Assembly: GCA_002353225.1 (NCBI GenBank)
Contig: DEJF01000047.1
Span: forward strand, 22,641-86,640
Direction of reading: 5' to 3'
DNA: 64,000 nucleotides
Origin: Prevotella sp. UBA2755
GTDB lineage: Bacteria; Bacteroidota; Bacteroidia; Bacteroidales; Bacteroidaceae
Position 1 is the first letter of the stretch. Every line of letters starts with the position of its first letter. Positions 40,581-48,549 of this stretch are shown one piece after another. A model generated the notes under the pieces. That model was not told where the DNA came from. It searched no databases and saw nothing but the letters and a program-made list of their open reading frames with translations. The position numbers and the translations under genes were made by a program.

Positions 40581-43500
40581 ATGAACATGGATAAGGATGT
40601 CAACTTTGGTATGATTACCAGTTTTGACAATATCACATCGAGGGTGATAGATGATTTGAAGGCTACACTACAGCGTGGCTCTAAGGTCGCTATGGCTGCC
40701 GCTTCCTTTTCCATTTATGCCTTTGAAGCATTGGAGAAGGAGTTAAAGGATATTGAAGAATTACGTTTTATCTTTACTTCTCCAACATTTAATAAGGAAC
40801 GTGAGAAGAAGCAGAAGCGTGAGTTCTATATCCCCAAACTGAATCGTGAGCGAACACTTTATGGCTCTGACTTTGAGATTAAGTTACGTAATAACCTGAC
40901 GCAGCGGGCTATTGCCCGGGAGTGTGCTCAGTGGATTCGTCAGAAGGTCCGCTTTAAGACCAACACTTCTCAGAAGCCGATGCCAGCCTTCCTTCATGTG
41001 AAGAACGAGGAAGGTCTCTTTACTTATTTTCCTTTCAACGAGTTTACAACCACAGAATTAGGATGTGAGCGTGGCAATAGTATTTTCCAACTCATCCAGC
41101 GAATGCCGTCACCAGTCAGTGATGCTTATCTGAAAAACTTCAACGACCTGTGGAATGATCAGACGGACTTTGCCGATGTCACCAATGCCATTATTGAGAA
41201 TATCGAGAATGTGTATCGTGAGAATGCGCCCGACTTCATTTATTTCGTTACGCTTTACAATATCTTCAATGAGTTCTTAGAAGATATTAGTGAGGACGTG
41301 CTACCTAATGAGGCTACTGGCTTCAAGTCCTCGCAGATATGGAACAAACTCTATAACTTCCAGAAGGATGCAGCACTTGCCATCATCAACAAACTCGAAA
41401 CCTATAATGGTTGCATCCTTGCTGACTCTGTAGGTCTGGGTAAGACGTTTACGGCACTCAGTGTCATCAAGTATTACGAGAATCGCAACAAGAGTGTGTT
41501 GGTGCTCTGCCCCAAGAAACTCTATGACAACTGGAACACCTATAAGAGCAACTATAAGAATAATCCTTTGGAGAAAGACCGCTTGCGCTATGATGTGCTT
41601 TTTCATACTGACCTCTCCAGAGAGCAAGGAACGAGCAATGGTCTCGACTTGGCACTACTCAACTGGGGTAACTACGATTTGATAGTGATTGACGAGAGCC
41701 ATAACTTCCGCAATGGTGGTAAGGTGACAACAGATGAGGACGATGAGAACCCTCGTGAGAATCGCTATCTTCGTTTGATGAATAAAGTGATTCGTGCAGG
41801 TGTCCGTACTAAGGTGCTCATGCTATCAGCAACACCTGTCAACAATCGTTTCAACGACTTGAAGAACCAGTTACAACTGGCTTATGAAGGAGACCAGAAT
41901 CTCATTAACGACAAGTTAGATGTAGATCGTCCTATCGAGGAAATCTTCCGTACTGCTCAAGCACAATATAATACTTGGGCAAAACTCTCTGACCCTAAGG
42001 AACGAACAGCAGAGCATCTGCTGGATATGCTGAGTTTCGACTTCTTCCAAGTGCTCGATGCAGTCACCATAGCACGAAGTCGTAAGCATATTGAGAAATA
42101 CTACGATACTGCAGACATTGGAAAATTCCCTACACGTCTGACTCCCATCTCCATGCGTCCCCATTTGACAGACCTTAACGAGGCTATCACCTATAAGGAT
42201 ATCTCAGAGCAACTTGATGACCTAAATTTAGGTGTCTATGCCCCTTCGGATTATATTCTCCCATCCCGTCGTTATAAATATGAGATTGATAAAGATGGAA
42301 AAGGTGGTCATCTGGGCATGTCTGGTCGTGAGAAGGGTCTAAAGAAGTTGATGGCTATCAACCTGCTGAAACGTTTGGAATCAAGTGTCAACTCATTCCG
42401 TCTGACGCTGAATCGAATGAAAGAACAGGTGGACGAGACCTTGAAGGCAATTATGACCTATATGGAGACGAAGCAGGATATTCGTATCTCTACTCAGACT
42501 CTTGACTCGATGCTTGATAGTGAAGACAGTGAGAATGATTTCCTGGTGGGTGGCAAGAAGACACGTGTGATGTTAGCAGATATGGATTGTCGCTCGTGGA
42601 AACGTGACTTGTTACACGACCAAGAGATATTAGGCTTGCTGCTGACTATGCTGGAAGACATTACCCCTGAGCACGACAGCAAACTGCAAATGCTGATAGA
42701 GAACTTGCGTCATAAGTTTGCCAATCCCATTAATGGTGATAACAAGAAGGTGATAATCTTTACAGCCTTCTCCGATACGGCAGAATACCTTTACAAGTGT
42801 CTCGCCCCTGCCATCATGGAGAAGGCTGGGCTGCATACTGGTCTTGTCACAGGCAATGGCGTCGCGTCCACCATTAAGGGCGCTCCTGCCGACTTCAACA
42901 CAGTGCTAACCCTCTTCTCGCCAATCAGTAAAGAAGCCGCCAAACTGTTCTCCTCCCCTCGGGAAAGGCTACGGGTAGGCGAGCTTTGCTCGGGAATGGG
43001 TTGGGAAGGGGGCGCTCTTGATGTCCTGATTGCCACCGACTGTATCTCTGAGGGTCAGAACCTACAGGATTGCGACTATCTGATCAATTATGACATTCAT
43101 TGGAACCCTGTTCGTATCATCCAGAGGTTTGGGCGAGTAGACCGTATCGGCTCTCGTAACGACGTGATACAGTTGGTGAACTACTGGCCCGATATTGAGT
43201 TGGATGATTACCTGCGACTGAAGGGAAGGGTAGAGGCTCGTATGACTGGGGTTAATATTACGGGTGCAGGTAACAGTAATGTGTTGCTCTCAGATGAGGA
43301 ACAGGCAGACCTCGACTACCGTAAGAGTCAACTCCAGCGTTTGCAGGAAGAGGTGGTTGACCTTGAAGATATGGATACGGGCATCAATATCATGGACTTA
43401 GGACTGAATGAGTTCCGTCTCGATCTGCTTGCTTACATGAAGGAAAATCCAGACATTGAGCATACTCCTTGGGGCATGAGTGCCGTAGTGCCTGCCAATG

Positions 43501-43931
43501 AGCAAGCCAAGCCTGGTGTCATATTCATCCTCAAGAATCGTCAACTTGTTCTTCCCCCCTTGGGGGAATTAAAAAGGGGGTCGCTGCTCCATCCTTTCTA
43601 TATGGTTTATCTCTCTGATGATGGCGAAACGTTGATTAATCACTTGTCACCCAAAAAGTTGCTCGACATCATGCGTATGAGTTGTAAGGGTAAGACTGAA
43701 CCTATTTTCGAACTATGTCATGCCTTTAACAAAGAGACGGCTGATGGCAAACGGATGCAGCACTATAGTGACCTGCTGGGAAAGGCTGTGGCAAGCATTG
43801 TGGAGCAGAAAGAAATGAGCGATATTGACAGTCTCTTCTCCGCTGGACCTACTACCGCCCTCGTCAACGATGTAAAAGGACTCGATGATTTTGAACTCAT
43901 CTGCTTCCTTGTGGTGAAAGAAATGAAGTAA
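40581..43931 (+). CDS. SNF2-type helicase with PLD-like N-terminal region (defence island)
   Basis: The 1116-residue protein (alternative start at ATG 40587) has an N-terminal region of about 200 residues resembling phospholipase D-like domains of DNA-processing helicases, without a clear HKD catalytic motif. A superfamily 2 motor follows: Walker A LADSVGLGKTFTALS, DEAH-type box VIDESHNFR, LMLSATPVNNR, and in the second lobe KVIIFTAFSDTAEYL, VLIATDCISEGQNLQ and QRFGRVDRIGSRND. It likely remodels or translocates on DNA. Two interspersed repeats are read in frame (42953-43013, about residues 791-811, and 43549-43585, about 990-1002). It heads a series DUF4391, Mod, Res and is inferred to be part of the same defence system. 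Confidence 0.88.
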   Translation: MNMDKDVNFGMITSFDNITSRVIDDLKATLQRGSKVAMAAASFSIYAFEALEKELKDIEELRFIFTSPTFNKEREKKQKREFYIPKLNRERTLYGSDFEIKLRNNLTQRAIARECAQWIRQKVRFKTNTSQKPMPAFLHVKNEEGLFTYFPFNEFTTTELGCERGNSIFQLIQRMPSPVSDAYLKNFNDLWNDQTDFADVTNAIIENIENVYRENAPDFIYFVTLYNIFNEFLEDISEDVLPNEATGFKSSQIWNKLYNFQKDAALAIINKLETYNGCILADSVGLGKTFTALSVIKYYENRNKSVLVLCPKKLYDNWNTYKSNYKNNPLEKDRLRYDVLFHTDLSREQGTSNGLDLALLNWGNYDLIVIDESHNFRNGGKVTTDEDDENPRENRYLRLMNKVIRAGVRTKVLMLSATPVNNRFNDLKNQLQLAYEGDQNLINDKLDVDRPIEEIFRTAQAQYNTWAKLSDPKERTAEHLLDMLSFDFFQVLDAVTIARSRKHIEKYYDTADIGKFPTRLTPISMRPHLTDLNEAITYKDISEQLDDLNLGVYAPSDYILPSRRYKYEIDKDGKGGHLGMSGREKGLKKLMAINLLKRLESSVNSFRLTLNRMKEQVDETLKAIMTYMETKQDIRISTQTLDSMLDSEDSENDFLVGGKKTRVMLADMDCRSWKRDLLHDQEILGLLLTMLEDITPEHDSKLQMLIENLRHKFANPINGDNKKVIIFTAFSDTAEYLYKCLAPAIMEKAGLHTGLVTGNGVASTIKGAPADFNTVLTLFSPISKEAAKLFSSPRERLRVGELCSGMGWEGGALDVLIATDCISEGQNLQDCDYLINYDIHWNPVRIIQRFGRVDRIGSRNDVIQLVNYWPDIELDDYLRLKGRVEARMTGVNITGAGNSNVLLSDEEQADLDYRKSQLQRLQEEVVDLEDMDTGINIMDLGLNEFRLDLLAYMKENPDIEHTPWGMSAVVPANEQAKPGVIFILKNRQLVLPPLGELKRGSLLHPFYMVYLSDDGETLINHLSPKKLLDIMRMSCKGKTEPIFELCHAFNKETADGKRMQHYSDLLGKAVASIVEQKEMSDIDSLFSAGPTTALVNDVKGLDDFELICFLVVKEMK
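42953..43013 (+). repeat. In-frame repeat insertion 1 in the helicase
   Basis: CTCCCCTCGGGAAAGG ... GGGTTGGGAAGGGGG, with an inner CGAGC-TTT-GCTCG hairpin (42980-42992), is read as SSPRERLRVGELCSGMGWEGG just before the conserved LDVLIATD motif. The composition and hairpins are unlike the surrounding coding sequence, and the conserved helicase reading resumes directly after it. Confidence 0.7.
43549..43585 (+). repeat. In-frame repeat insertion 2 in the helicase
   Basis: TTCCCCCCTTGGGGGAATT followed by AAAAAGGGGG is read as LPPLGELKRG. The inverted C and G runs form hairpins. This class of element is usually found between genes in related genomes. Confidence 0.7.
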
Positions 43932-43933
43932 TC

Positions 43934-43964
43934 GTCGCAAGACGCTTTTACAAAGCGAAGCGAC
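43934..43964 (+). other. Intercistronic hairpin between helicase and DUF4391
   Basis: GTCGC/GCGAC (43934-43938, 43960-43964) and CGCTTT/AAAGCG (43943-43948, 43952-43957) form an 11-bp interrupted hairpin three bases after the helicase stop. No T run follows, so it may protect or process the mRNA rather than terminate it. Confidence 0.6.
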
Positions 43965-43971
43965 TAAAAGA

Positions 43972-44664
43972 ATGAAGAATGAAGAATGCAACATATTAGG
44001 CTTTCCAGAACGCACCATCGTTGACAGCGTGGTGCCCAAGACCAAGTTCTATCACTTCATGGAGGTGAACCCTCGCATGAAGACGCATTTCGTGAACGAT
44101 GTGGAAAGCATCCATTGGCTCTATAAACTGTCACCTGATACGCTCAACGTGACAGCCTCAGCAGATATGGTGGAGATAGAGGTGTTTGTGGCTACGCTGA
44201 AACAAGCCGATTGCCCTACAGACCTCTTTACCTTCATTGATACAAACATGCCTCGCCATTTGGTATTCATCCTGCAATATGAGGGAAACAGCATGTTGTT
44301 GATTAACTACAAGCAATGGCGAGACGATACGCATACGCAGTTCCGGATTACTCAGATGTTTGCCTCACCTTGGGTGCCGACAACCAGTCTGTCGTTACAG
44401 ATTGATGGTCAGTCCTTGCCTCGCATTTACGATAACTTCGTAGCACAGATCAGTGGCATCGGAGAGCATAAGGCTGGTAGCATGGAAGAGATAGTTGCTC
44501 TCAAGCAACAAATAGGCAAAGCCCAAAAGGAACTTGAAACCTCAGAGAAGCGTATGCGTCGTGAGCCCCAAGTGAATCTGCAGATGGAGATGCACAAACA
44601 AGTACGTCAGATGCGGAGGCAACTGGCGGAGTTGAAAGAACAATTATGTAAATTGAGTATATAA
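43972..44664 (+). CDS. DUF4391 domain protein (defence island)
   Basis: The 230-residue protein fits the DUF4391 family: LGFPERTIVDSVVPKTKFY at the start, VESIHWLYKLSPDTLNV, VEIEVFVATLK and VFILQYEGNSMLLINYKQW in the core, and a C-terminal coiled coil (about 165-228, MEEIVALKQQIGKAQKELE). The family is often seen beside type III restriction-modification genes and helicases; its biochemical role is unknown, and the coiled coil suggests a bridging subunit. The start codon and next four codons (ATGAAGAATGAAGAATGC) are made by a copy of the genome's GAAGAAT repeat; the family would naturally start near LGFPERT. It follows the helicase after a 40-base gap with a hairpin. Confidence 0.85.
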   Translation: MKNEECNILGFPERTIVDSVVPKTKFYHFMEVNPRMKTHFVNDVESIHWLYKLSPDTLNVTASADMVEIEVFVATLKQADCPTDLFTFIDTNMPRHLVFILQYEGNSMLLINYKQWRDDTHTQFRITQMFASPWVPTTSLSLQIDGQSLPRIYDNFVAQISGIGEHKAGSMEEIVALKQQIGKAQKELETSEKRMRREPQVNLQMEMHKQVRQMRRQLAELKEQLCKLSI

Positions 44665-44665
44665 A

Positions 44666-44776
44666 CTATTTAGAATAATGATAACGCACAGAAATAACAT
44701 ATACATAAATCATGCCATTACTTACCTTCCAATAGGCAAGGTCTTCTTCGGCTTTCGGCATGAATTTTATTTCCAT
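44666..44776 (-). pseudogene. YoeB-like toxin remnant with internal deletion
   Basis: The reverse strand from ATG 44776 encodes 36 residues: MEIKFMPKAEEDLAYWKVSN then GMIYVYVISVRYHYSK and a stop. The first 17 residues match the N-terminus of YoeB/Txe mRNA interferases (TPKALEDLAYWKKS) and the rest matches their C-terminus (IYSLRGHY), but the middle of about 50 residues with the catalytic Glu and Arg is missing. The join is in frame. The start overlaps the antitoxin stop by 10 bases, as in intact pairs. The product would be inactive. It also ends only 1 base from the convergent DUF4391 stop. Confidence 0.75.
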
Positions 44777-45006
44777 AAATCCTCCAGTTTGATGACACGA
44801 CCTCGACCTTCTTCAATGTCTTTTTGCCCCTGGCGTATAATGTCTGCCATCTCAGGAGATGATAACAAATACTCCGTCTCATCCATCGTCTGCTTCTGGG
44901 CGGTAATTCTCTTAAGAGCCTTGATGGCTTTTTTCATCATGCCCTCATCTTCTGAGATGATGCTCAGTTCGCGGAATAATTCTGCATTTAACTGTAGTGC
45001 TGTCAT
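44767..45006 (-). CDS. Type II antitoxin (YoeB partner)
   Basis: A 79-residue protein, MTALQLNAELFRELSIISED at the N-terminus and IEEGRGRVIKLEDLWK at the C-terminus, of the short antitoxins found before YoeB-like toxins in Prevotella and Bacteroides. The N-terminal half should form the dimer/DNA-binding part with a helix pair, the acidic C-terminal half the toxin-wrapping arm. It is transcribed against the surrounding restriction genes from its own promoter at 45032-45040. With the toxin gutted (44666-44776) it is an orphan antitoxin that may still repress its promoter or neutralise related toxins elsewhere. Confidence 0.75.
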   Translation of the reverse strand: MTALQLNAELFRELSIISEDEGMMKKAIKALKRITAQKQTMDETEYLLSSPEMADIIRQGQKDIEEGRGRVIKLEDLWK

Positions 45007-45031
45007 AACTTCTTTCTTTTTGATTTCTGCT

Positions 45032-45040
45032 GCAAAAATA
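45032..45040 (-). promoter_or_regulatory. Promoter -7 element of the antitoxin gene
   Basis: The reverse strand reads TATTTTTGC, matching TAnnTTTGC, 25 bases before the antitoxin start. No forward promoter for the methyltransferase was found in 45007-45079. Confidence 0.7.
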
Positions 45041-45079
45041 CAATAAATAAATGAATAAACAAATAAAACTGATAAAAAT

Positions 45080-46975
45080 ATGCAAATACCTCATTTAGAC
45101 AAACAAACGGAGGATGGGACGCAGTTGAACCTCGATGCGCTCTATCAGATTTGCCCCTCATGCTTTACGGAAACAGCAGGAGAGAATGGGCAGTTGAAGC
45201 ACGTTGTCAACTTTGAGAAGTTGAGGGAGTTGTTGGGTGATAATGCAGTGGAGGATGCTCCAGAGGTGTATGACTTTACGTGGGTGGGCAAACGGGCTGC
45301 TCAGCGTGAGGCGATGGCTCCTTGCCGTAAGACGCTTCGCCCTTGTCCTGAAGAATCAGTCGATTGGGATAATACCCAGAACCTCTATATCGAGGGTGAC
45401 AACCTCGAAGTGCTCAAACTGCTCCAGAACTCCTATATGGGTAAGGTCAAGATGATATATATCGATCCGCCTTACAATACGGGTAATGATTTTGTGTATC
45501 ATGATGACTTTGCGCAGAGTGAAGATGAGTACGATGAAAGCAATAAAGATGAAGAAGGAAAACGGTACTTCAAAAATACTGAAACCAGTAGCGATGGGCG
45601 TTTTCATTCTGATTGGTGTTCTATGATTTATTCTCGCTTGCTCATAGCAAGAAGTATGCTAACTGATGATGGCGTTATTTTTATCTCCATTGATGACAAT
45701 GAGGCTCGTAATATACGAAAAATTTGTGATGAAGTTTTTGGCGAGTATAATTTCCTTGCCCAAGTAGTTTGGGAAAGGGCTTTCTCACCCATCAATTTGA
45801 TGAAACATTTTTCTCCTTCACATGATTATATTATATGCTACTGTAAAAATCCAGATGAAACATCTTGCAATGGAATTCCTCGCAGCCAAGAAGCCAACGA
45901 CCGATATTCAAATCCAGACAATGATCCACGAGGAGTTTGGAGTTCAAGTGATATTTCTGTAGGTCCTGCAGTTCAGGAGAATATCTATCCGATCACGACC
46001 CCTTCGGGGCGTGTCGTCGAGCCTCCAGCTGGACGCAGCTGGAGTCTCTCGCGGAATGCATTCCGCGAGAGACTCCAAGATAACCGAATATGGTTTGGTC
46101 CTGATGGTGATGGCGTTCCAAGAATTAAGCGTTTTCTATCAGAACTTCGTAAGACGGGAATCACTCCAATGACGATTTGGAAACATGAAGAAGTTGGTCA
46201 TTCACAAGGAGCTACTCAGAATCTTGCCAGATTATTAGGTGGGAAAAAGTACTTTGATTATCCCAAACCTGTTGGCCTTATTAAGCGTTGTCTTGCATTG
46301 TATAGTGATAAAGATTCGATTATTCTTGATTTCTTCTCTGGCAGCGGAACAACGGCACAATCAATGTTTGAATTGAATGCAGAAGACCAAGGCAAACGTA
46401 AGTTTATACTGGTTCAACTTCAAGAAGAAACAACAGAAGGAAGTCCTGCAAGAACTGATGGCTATATTACAATTTGTGATATTGCCAAGGAACGTATTCG
46501 TCGTGCAGGAAAGAAAATCAAGGAGGAGCATCCTGAGGCGAAAGACTTGGATATTGGTTTCCGAGTATTTAAGTGTGACGACTCAAACTATAAAGAGGTG
46601 GCGTTCGCACCAAAGGACTACAGCCAAGAGTCGCTGGACTTGTTTGTGGATAACATCAAGGAGGATCGCACTGATCTCGACTTGCTGTTTGACTGTATGC
46701 TGCGCTGGGGTGTTACCCTCGACTTGCCGATGAGCAAGACAAAGGTGGACGGCTGCACCATTCACAACGTGAACGAGGGTGGTCTCGTGGCTTGCTTCGA
46801 TGGTAAGGTAACAGAAGGTGTGATAGATGCTATTGCAGAGATGTATCCTGCCAAGGTCGTCTTCCGTGACAGCAGTTTCGAGGAAGCCGCTCAGAAGATG
46901 AACCTCTTCGAATTGTTCAAGCAGAAGTGCGGCTGGACAGAGCAGGAAGTGAGAAATAACGTGAGGGTTATCTAA
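45080..46975 (+). CDS. Type III restriction-modification methyltransferase (Mod)
   Basis: The 631-residue N6-adenine methyltransferase has the beta-class order: DPPY catalytic motif in MIYIDPPYNTGNDFVYHDDF (Asp129-Tyr132), the type III-specific middle region (TPSGRVVEPPAGRSW and RIWFGPDGDGVPRIKRFLSE), then the S-adenosylmethionine site DFFSGSGTT (418-425). The C-terminal part carries YITICDIAKERIRRAGK. Mod subunits read the asymmetric target site and methylate one strand, and are required by Res for cleavage. Bases coding residues about 307-333 are unusually palindromic (see 45997-46076). It is third in the island after helicase and DUF4391 but separated from them by the reversed toxin-antitoxin cassette. 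Confidence 0.94.
   Translation: MQIPHLDKQTEDGTQLNLDALYQICPSCFTETAGENGQLKHVVNFEKLRELLGDNAVEDAPEVYDFTWVGKRAAQREAMAPCRKTLRPCPEESVDWDNTQNLYIEGDNLEVLKLLQNSYMGKVKMIYIDPPYNTGNDFVYHDDFAQSEDEYDESNKDEEGKRYFKNTETSSDGRFHSDWCSMIYSRLLIARSMLTDDGVIFISIDDNEARNIRKICDEVFGEYNFLAQVVWERAFSPINLMKHFSPSHDYIICYCKNPDETSCNGIPRSQEANDRYSNPDNDPRGVWSSSDISVGPAVQENIYPITTPSGRVVEPPAGRSWSLSRNAFRERLQDNRIWFGPDGDGVPRIKRFLSELRKTGITPMTIWKHEEVGHSQGATQNLARLLGGKKYFDYPKPVGLIKRCLALYSDKDSIILDFFSGSGTTAQSMFELNAEDQGKRKFILVQLQEETTEGSPARTDGYITICDIAKERIRRAGKKIKEEHPEAKDLDIGFRVFKCDDSNYKEVAFAPKDYSQESLDLFVDNIKEDRTDLDLLFDCMLRWGVTLDLPMSKTKVDGCTIHNVNEGGLVACFDGKVTEGVIDAIAEMYPAKVVFRDSSFEEAAQKMNLFELFKQKCGWTEQEVRNNVRVI
46041..46076 (+). repeat. Perfect 36-bp palindrome inside mod
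   Basis: Bases 46041-46076 equal their own reverse complement (GGAGTCTCTCGCGGAATG and its complement). Just upstream are two more hairpins: CTCCAGCTG-GACG-CAGCTGGAG (46023-46044) and ACGACCCC-TTC-GGGG (45998 on). They code for a conserved part of the protein. Confidence 0.9.
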
Positions 46976-46997
46976 TCCTCAAAAAATAAAAGAAGGC

Positions 46998-47023
46998 GTT
47001 CTTTGAGGCATGCCTCGAAGAAC
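46998..47023 (+). repeat. 26-bp near-perfect palindrome after mod
   Basis: GTTCTTTGAGGCAT and its complement form a 26-base palindrome with a single mismatched pair, 23 bases after the mod stop. It may act as a terminator-like hairpin but has no T run. The 11-mer GCGTTCTTTGA at its left edge (46996-47006) recurs at 47073-47083. Confidence 0.8.
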
Positions 47024-47040
47024 TAACGCTCGGAAGAGCA

Positions 47041-47056
47041 TGAAAGCATGCTTTCA
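47041..47056 (+). repeat. 16-bp perfect palindrome TGAAAGCATGCTTTCA
   Basis: A perfect 16-base palindrome with partly complementary flanks (AGAGCA before, CTCT after). With the 26-bp palindrome at 46998 and the one in mod it forms a series of palindromes centred on CATG or ATGCAT in this part of the island. Confidence 0.8.
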
Positions 47057-47114
47057 CTCTCCACTCGTTAAAGCGTTCTTTGACATAGTGACACAATAAG
47101 GAAGTAATAGACAA

Positions 47115-48365
47115 TCAGGAAAGCAGCCATTTCCAGACAGGAATGACATCAATACCCGATTCCGTTGTTTCTTCATCGTATGAAATGAGGAAGCACTGCC
47201 AGTCAGGGTGGGTCTTGCTGTATTTGGCGAGTGGTGGTATATCACGCTCTTTTGTCGATTCATCGGCTATGCTGTATGACACTTGGATGGCGAGTTTGGC
47301 ATCTGGTACTATGAAATCTATCTCCTTGTCCACATTTAGGTAGAACACATTATCTCTGCCATATCGGCGGCATAGTTCCACAGCAACCATGTTCTCGAGC
47401 AGCGATGTGTCAGGGTTGGTCAGAAACAGGTTCAGTAGTCCATTGTCGATAAAATAGTATTTCTTCTGAGTCTCCCGGTCGGTCAACTTGCCTGCTTCGT
47501 TCTCCATGGGTAGGACGAGCCAACTGTCAGCAGTGTAGTCTACATAGTCGATGGCAGTGGGTACGCTGATGGGGCTGCCAGTAGAGGTGATGATGTTCTT
47601 CAGCCGGTTGTATGACAGTGGCTGTTTGACACTCTCGGCCATTTTCTTGATGAGAATGTTCATCACTCGTTCGTTCTTGATTTTGTTTCGTGCACAAATG
47701 TCACCGAGGTATATTTTCTGATAAAGGCTCGACAGCATTGCCCGCTTGTTCTTGAAGGAGATAATCTCAGGCAATCCGCCATAGTAGAAATAGTCCTGTA
47801 GGTGGCGTTTCACCTCGCTACGCAAGACGGTGTCGTACTGCCAGTTTTCTTTCAGTCGTACATGTTGGGCCGCAAGGTATTCCTTCAGTGAATAAGGGAA
47901 GACATCGAGGATGAAGAACCTGCCGCCAAGGGTGGTGGCTACGTCCTTGCTTAGCATCTTGGCATTGCTGCCCGTCACATAGACGCGATACTTCGCATCG
48001 GCGAGTCGGCGCACGAACTTATCCCAGTACGGTATGTTCTGCACCTCGTCGAGGAAAACCACGGGTTTCTTTCCATACATCTCTAAGTGAGCCTCCAGAA
48101 GCCGTTCAAAATCTTCGGTCTGGAATTCGGCCAGTCGTTCGTCCTCAAAATCGATGAAGAGTATCTCGTCCCATCCCTTTCCTTCTGCCTGCAACTGACG
48201 TACCCGCTGATAGAGCATGTATGATTTACCAGCATGTCTCACGCCGACTATGACGTAGTTGCCATTAGGCTCGAATTCAATGGGGCGGCTGATGATTTCC
48301 GCTTCGTCAATCTCTCTCTGTTTACCTATCAGGCATTGTTTGATAATATCCTTGCTGACGCTCAT
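47115..48365 (-). CDS. AAA-type ATPase with DUF4143 C-terminal domain
   Basis: The 416-residue protein belongs to the widespread ATP-binding/DUF4143 family. An N-terminal P-loop domain shows VIVGVRHAGKSYMLYQ (Walker A variant with GVRHAGKS), VFLDEVQNIPYWD (Walker B) and YVTGSNAKMLS sensor 1; the C-terminal DUF4143 part has DNGLLNLF..ENMVAVELCRR and ends with a PD-(D/E)xK-like core, FYLNVDKEIDFIVPDAKLAIQVSYS. Biological roles are poorly known; many copies are found in genomic islands. It lies reversed between mod and res, so it is probably an inserted passenger, with its own promoter candidate (reverse TACTTTTGT, 48416-48424). Confidence 0.88.
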   Translation of the reverse strand: MSVSKDIIKQCLIGKQREIDEAEIISRPIEFEPNGNYVIVGVRHAGKSYMLYQRVRQLQAEGKGWDEILFIDFEDERLAEFQTEDFERLLEAHLEMYGKKPVVFLDEVQNIPYWDKFVRRLADAKYRVYVTGSNAKMLSKDVATTLGGRFFILDVFPYSLKEYLAAQHVRLKENWQYDTVLRSEVKRHLQDYFYYGGLPEIISFKNKRAMLSSLYQKIYLGDICARNKIKNERVMNILIKKMAESVKQPLSYNRLKNIITSTGSPISVPTAIDYVDYTADSWLVLPMENEAGKLTDRETQKKYYFIDNGLLNLFLTNPDTSLLENMVAVELCRRYGRDNVFYLNVDKEIDFIVPDAKLAIQVSYSIADESTKERDIPPLAKYSKTHPDWQCFLISYDEETTESGIDVIPVWKWLLS

Positions 48366-48415
48366 GGTTTAAACTGAAGTTTATACAGCAATGCTGTTTT
48401 TATAAAGTTTGGTTT

Positions 48416-48424
48416 ACAAAAGTA
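48416..48424 (-). promoter_or_regulatory. Possible promoter -7 of the DUF4143 ATPase gene
   Basis: The reverse strand reads TACTTTTGT, one base from the consensus, 51 bases before the start codon. No clear forward promoter for res was found in 48366-48549. Confidence 0.45.
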
Positions 48425-48549
48425 GCCATTTTCTATAAACTACGATTGACAAAATGGAATAACTTGCTTTCCGTTTGTGTTTTTTAACAAAAATACTTCC
48501 TGTTGTGTCATTTATATAGTTGAAATGGAATAATAAAGAAGACAAATAT

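Noticed and set aside
44678..45046. 122-codon frame on the forward strand over the toxin-antitoxin cassette
   Set aside because: The reverse-strand antitoxin and toxin remnant have promoter, overlap and family resemblance; the forward frame has none.
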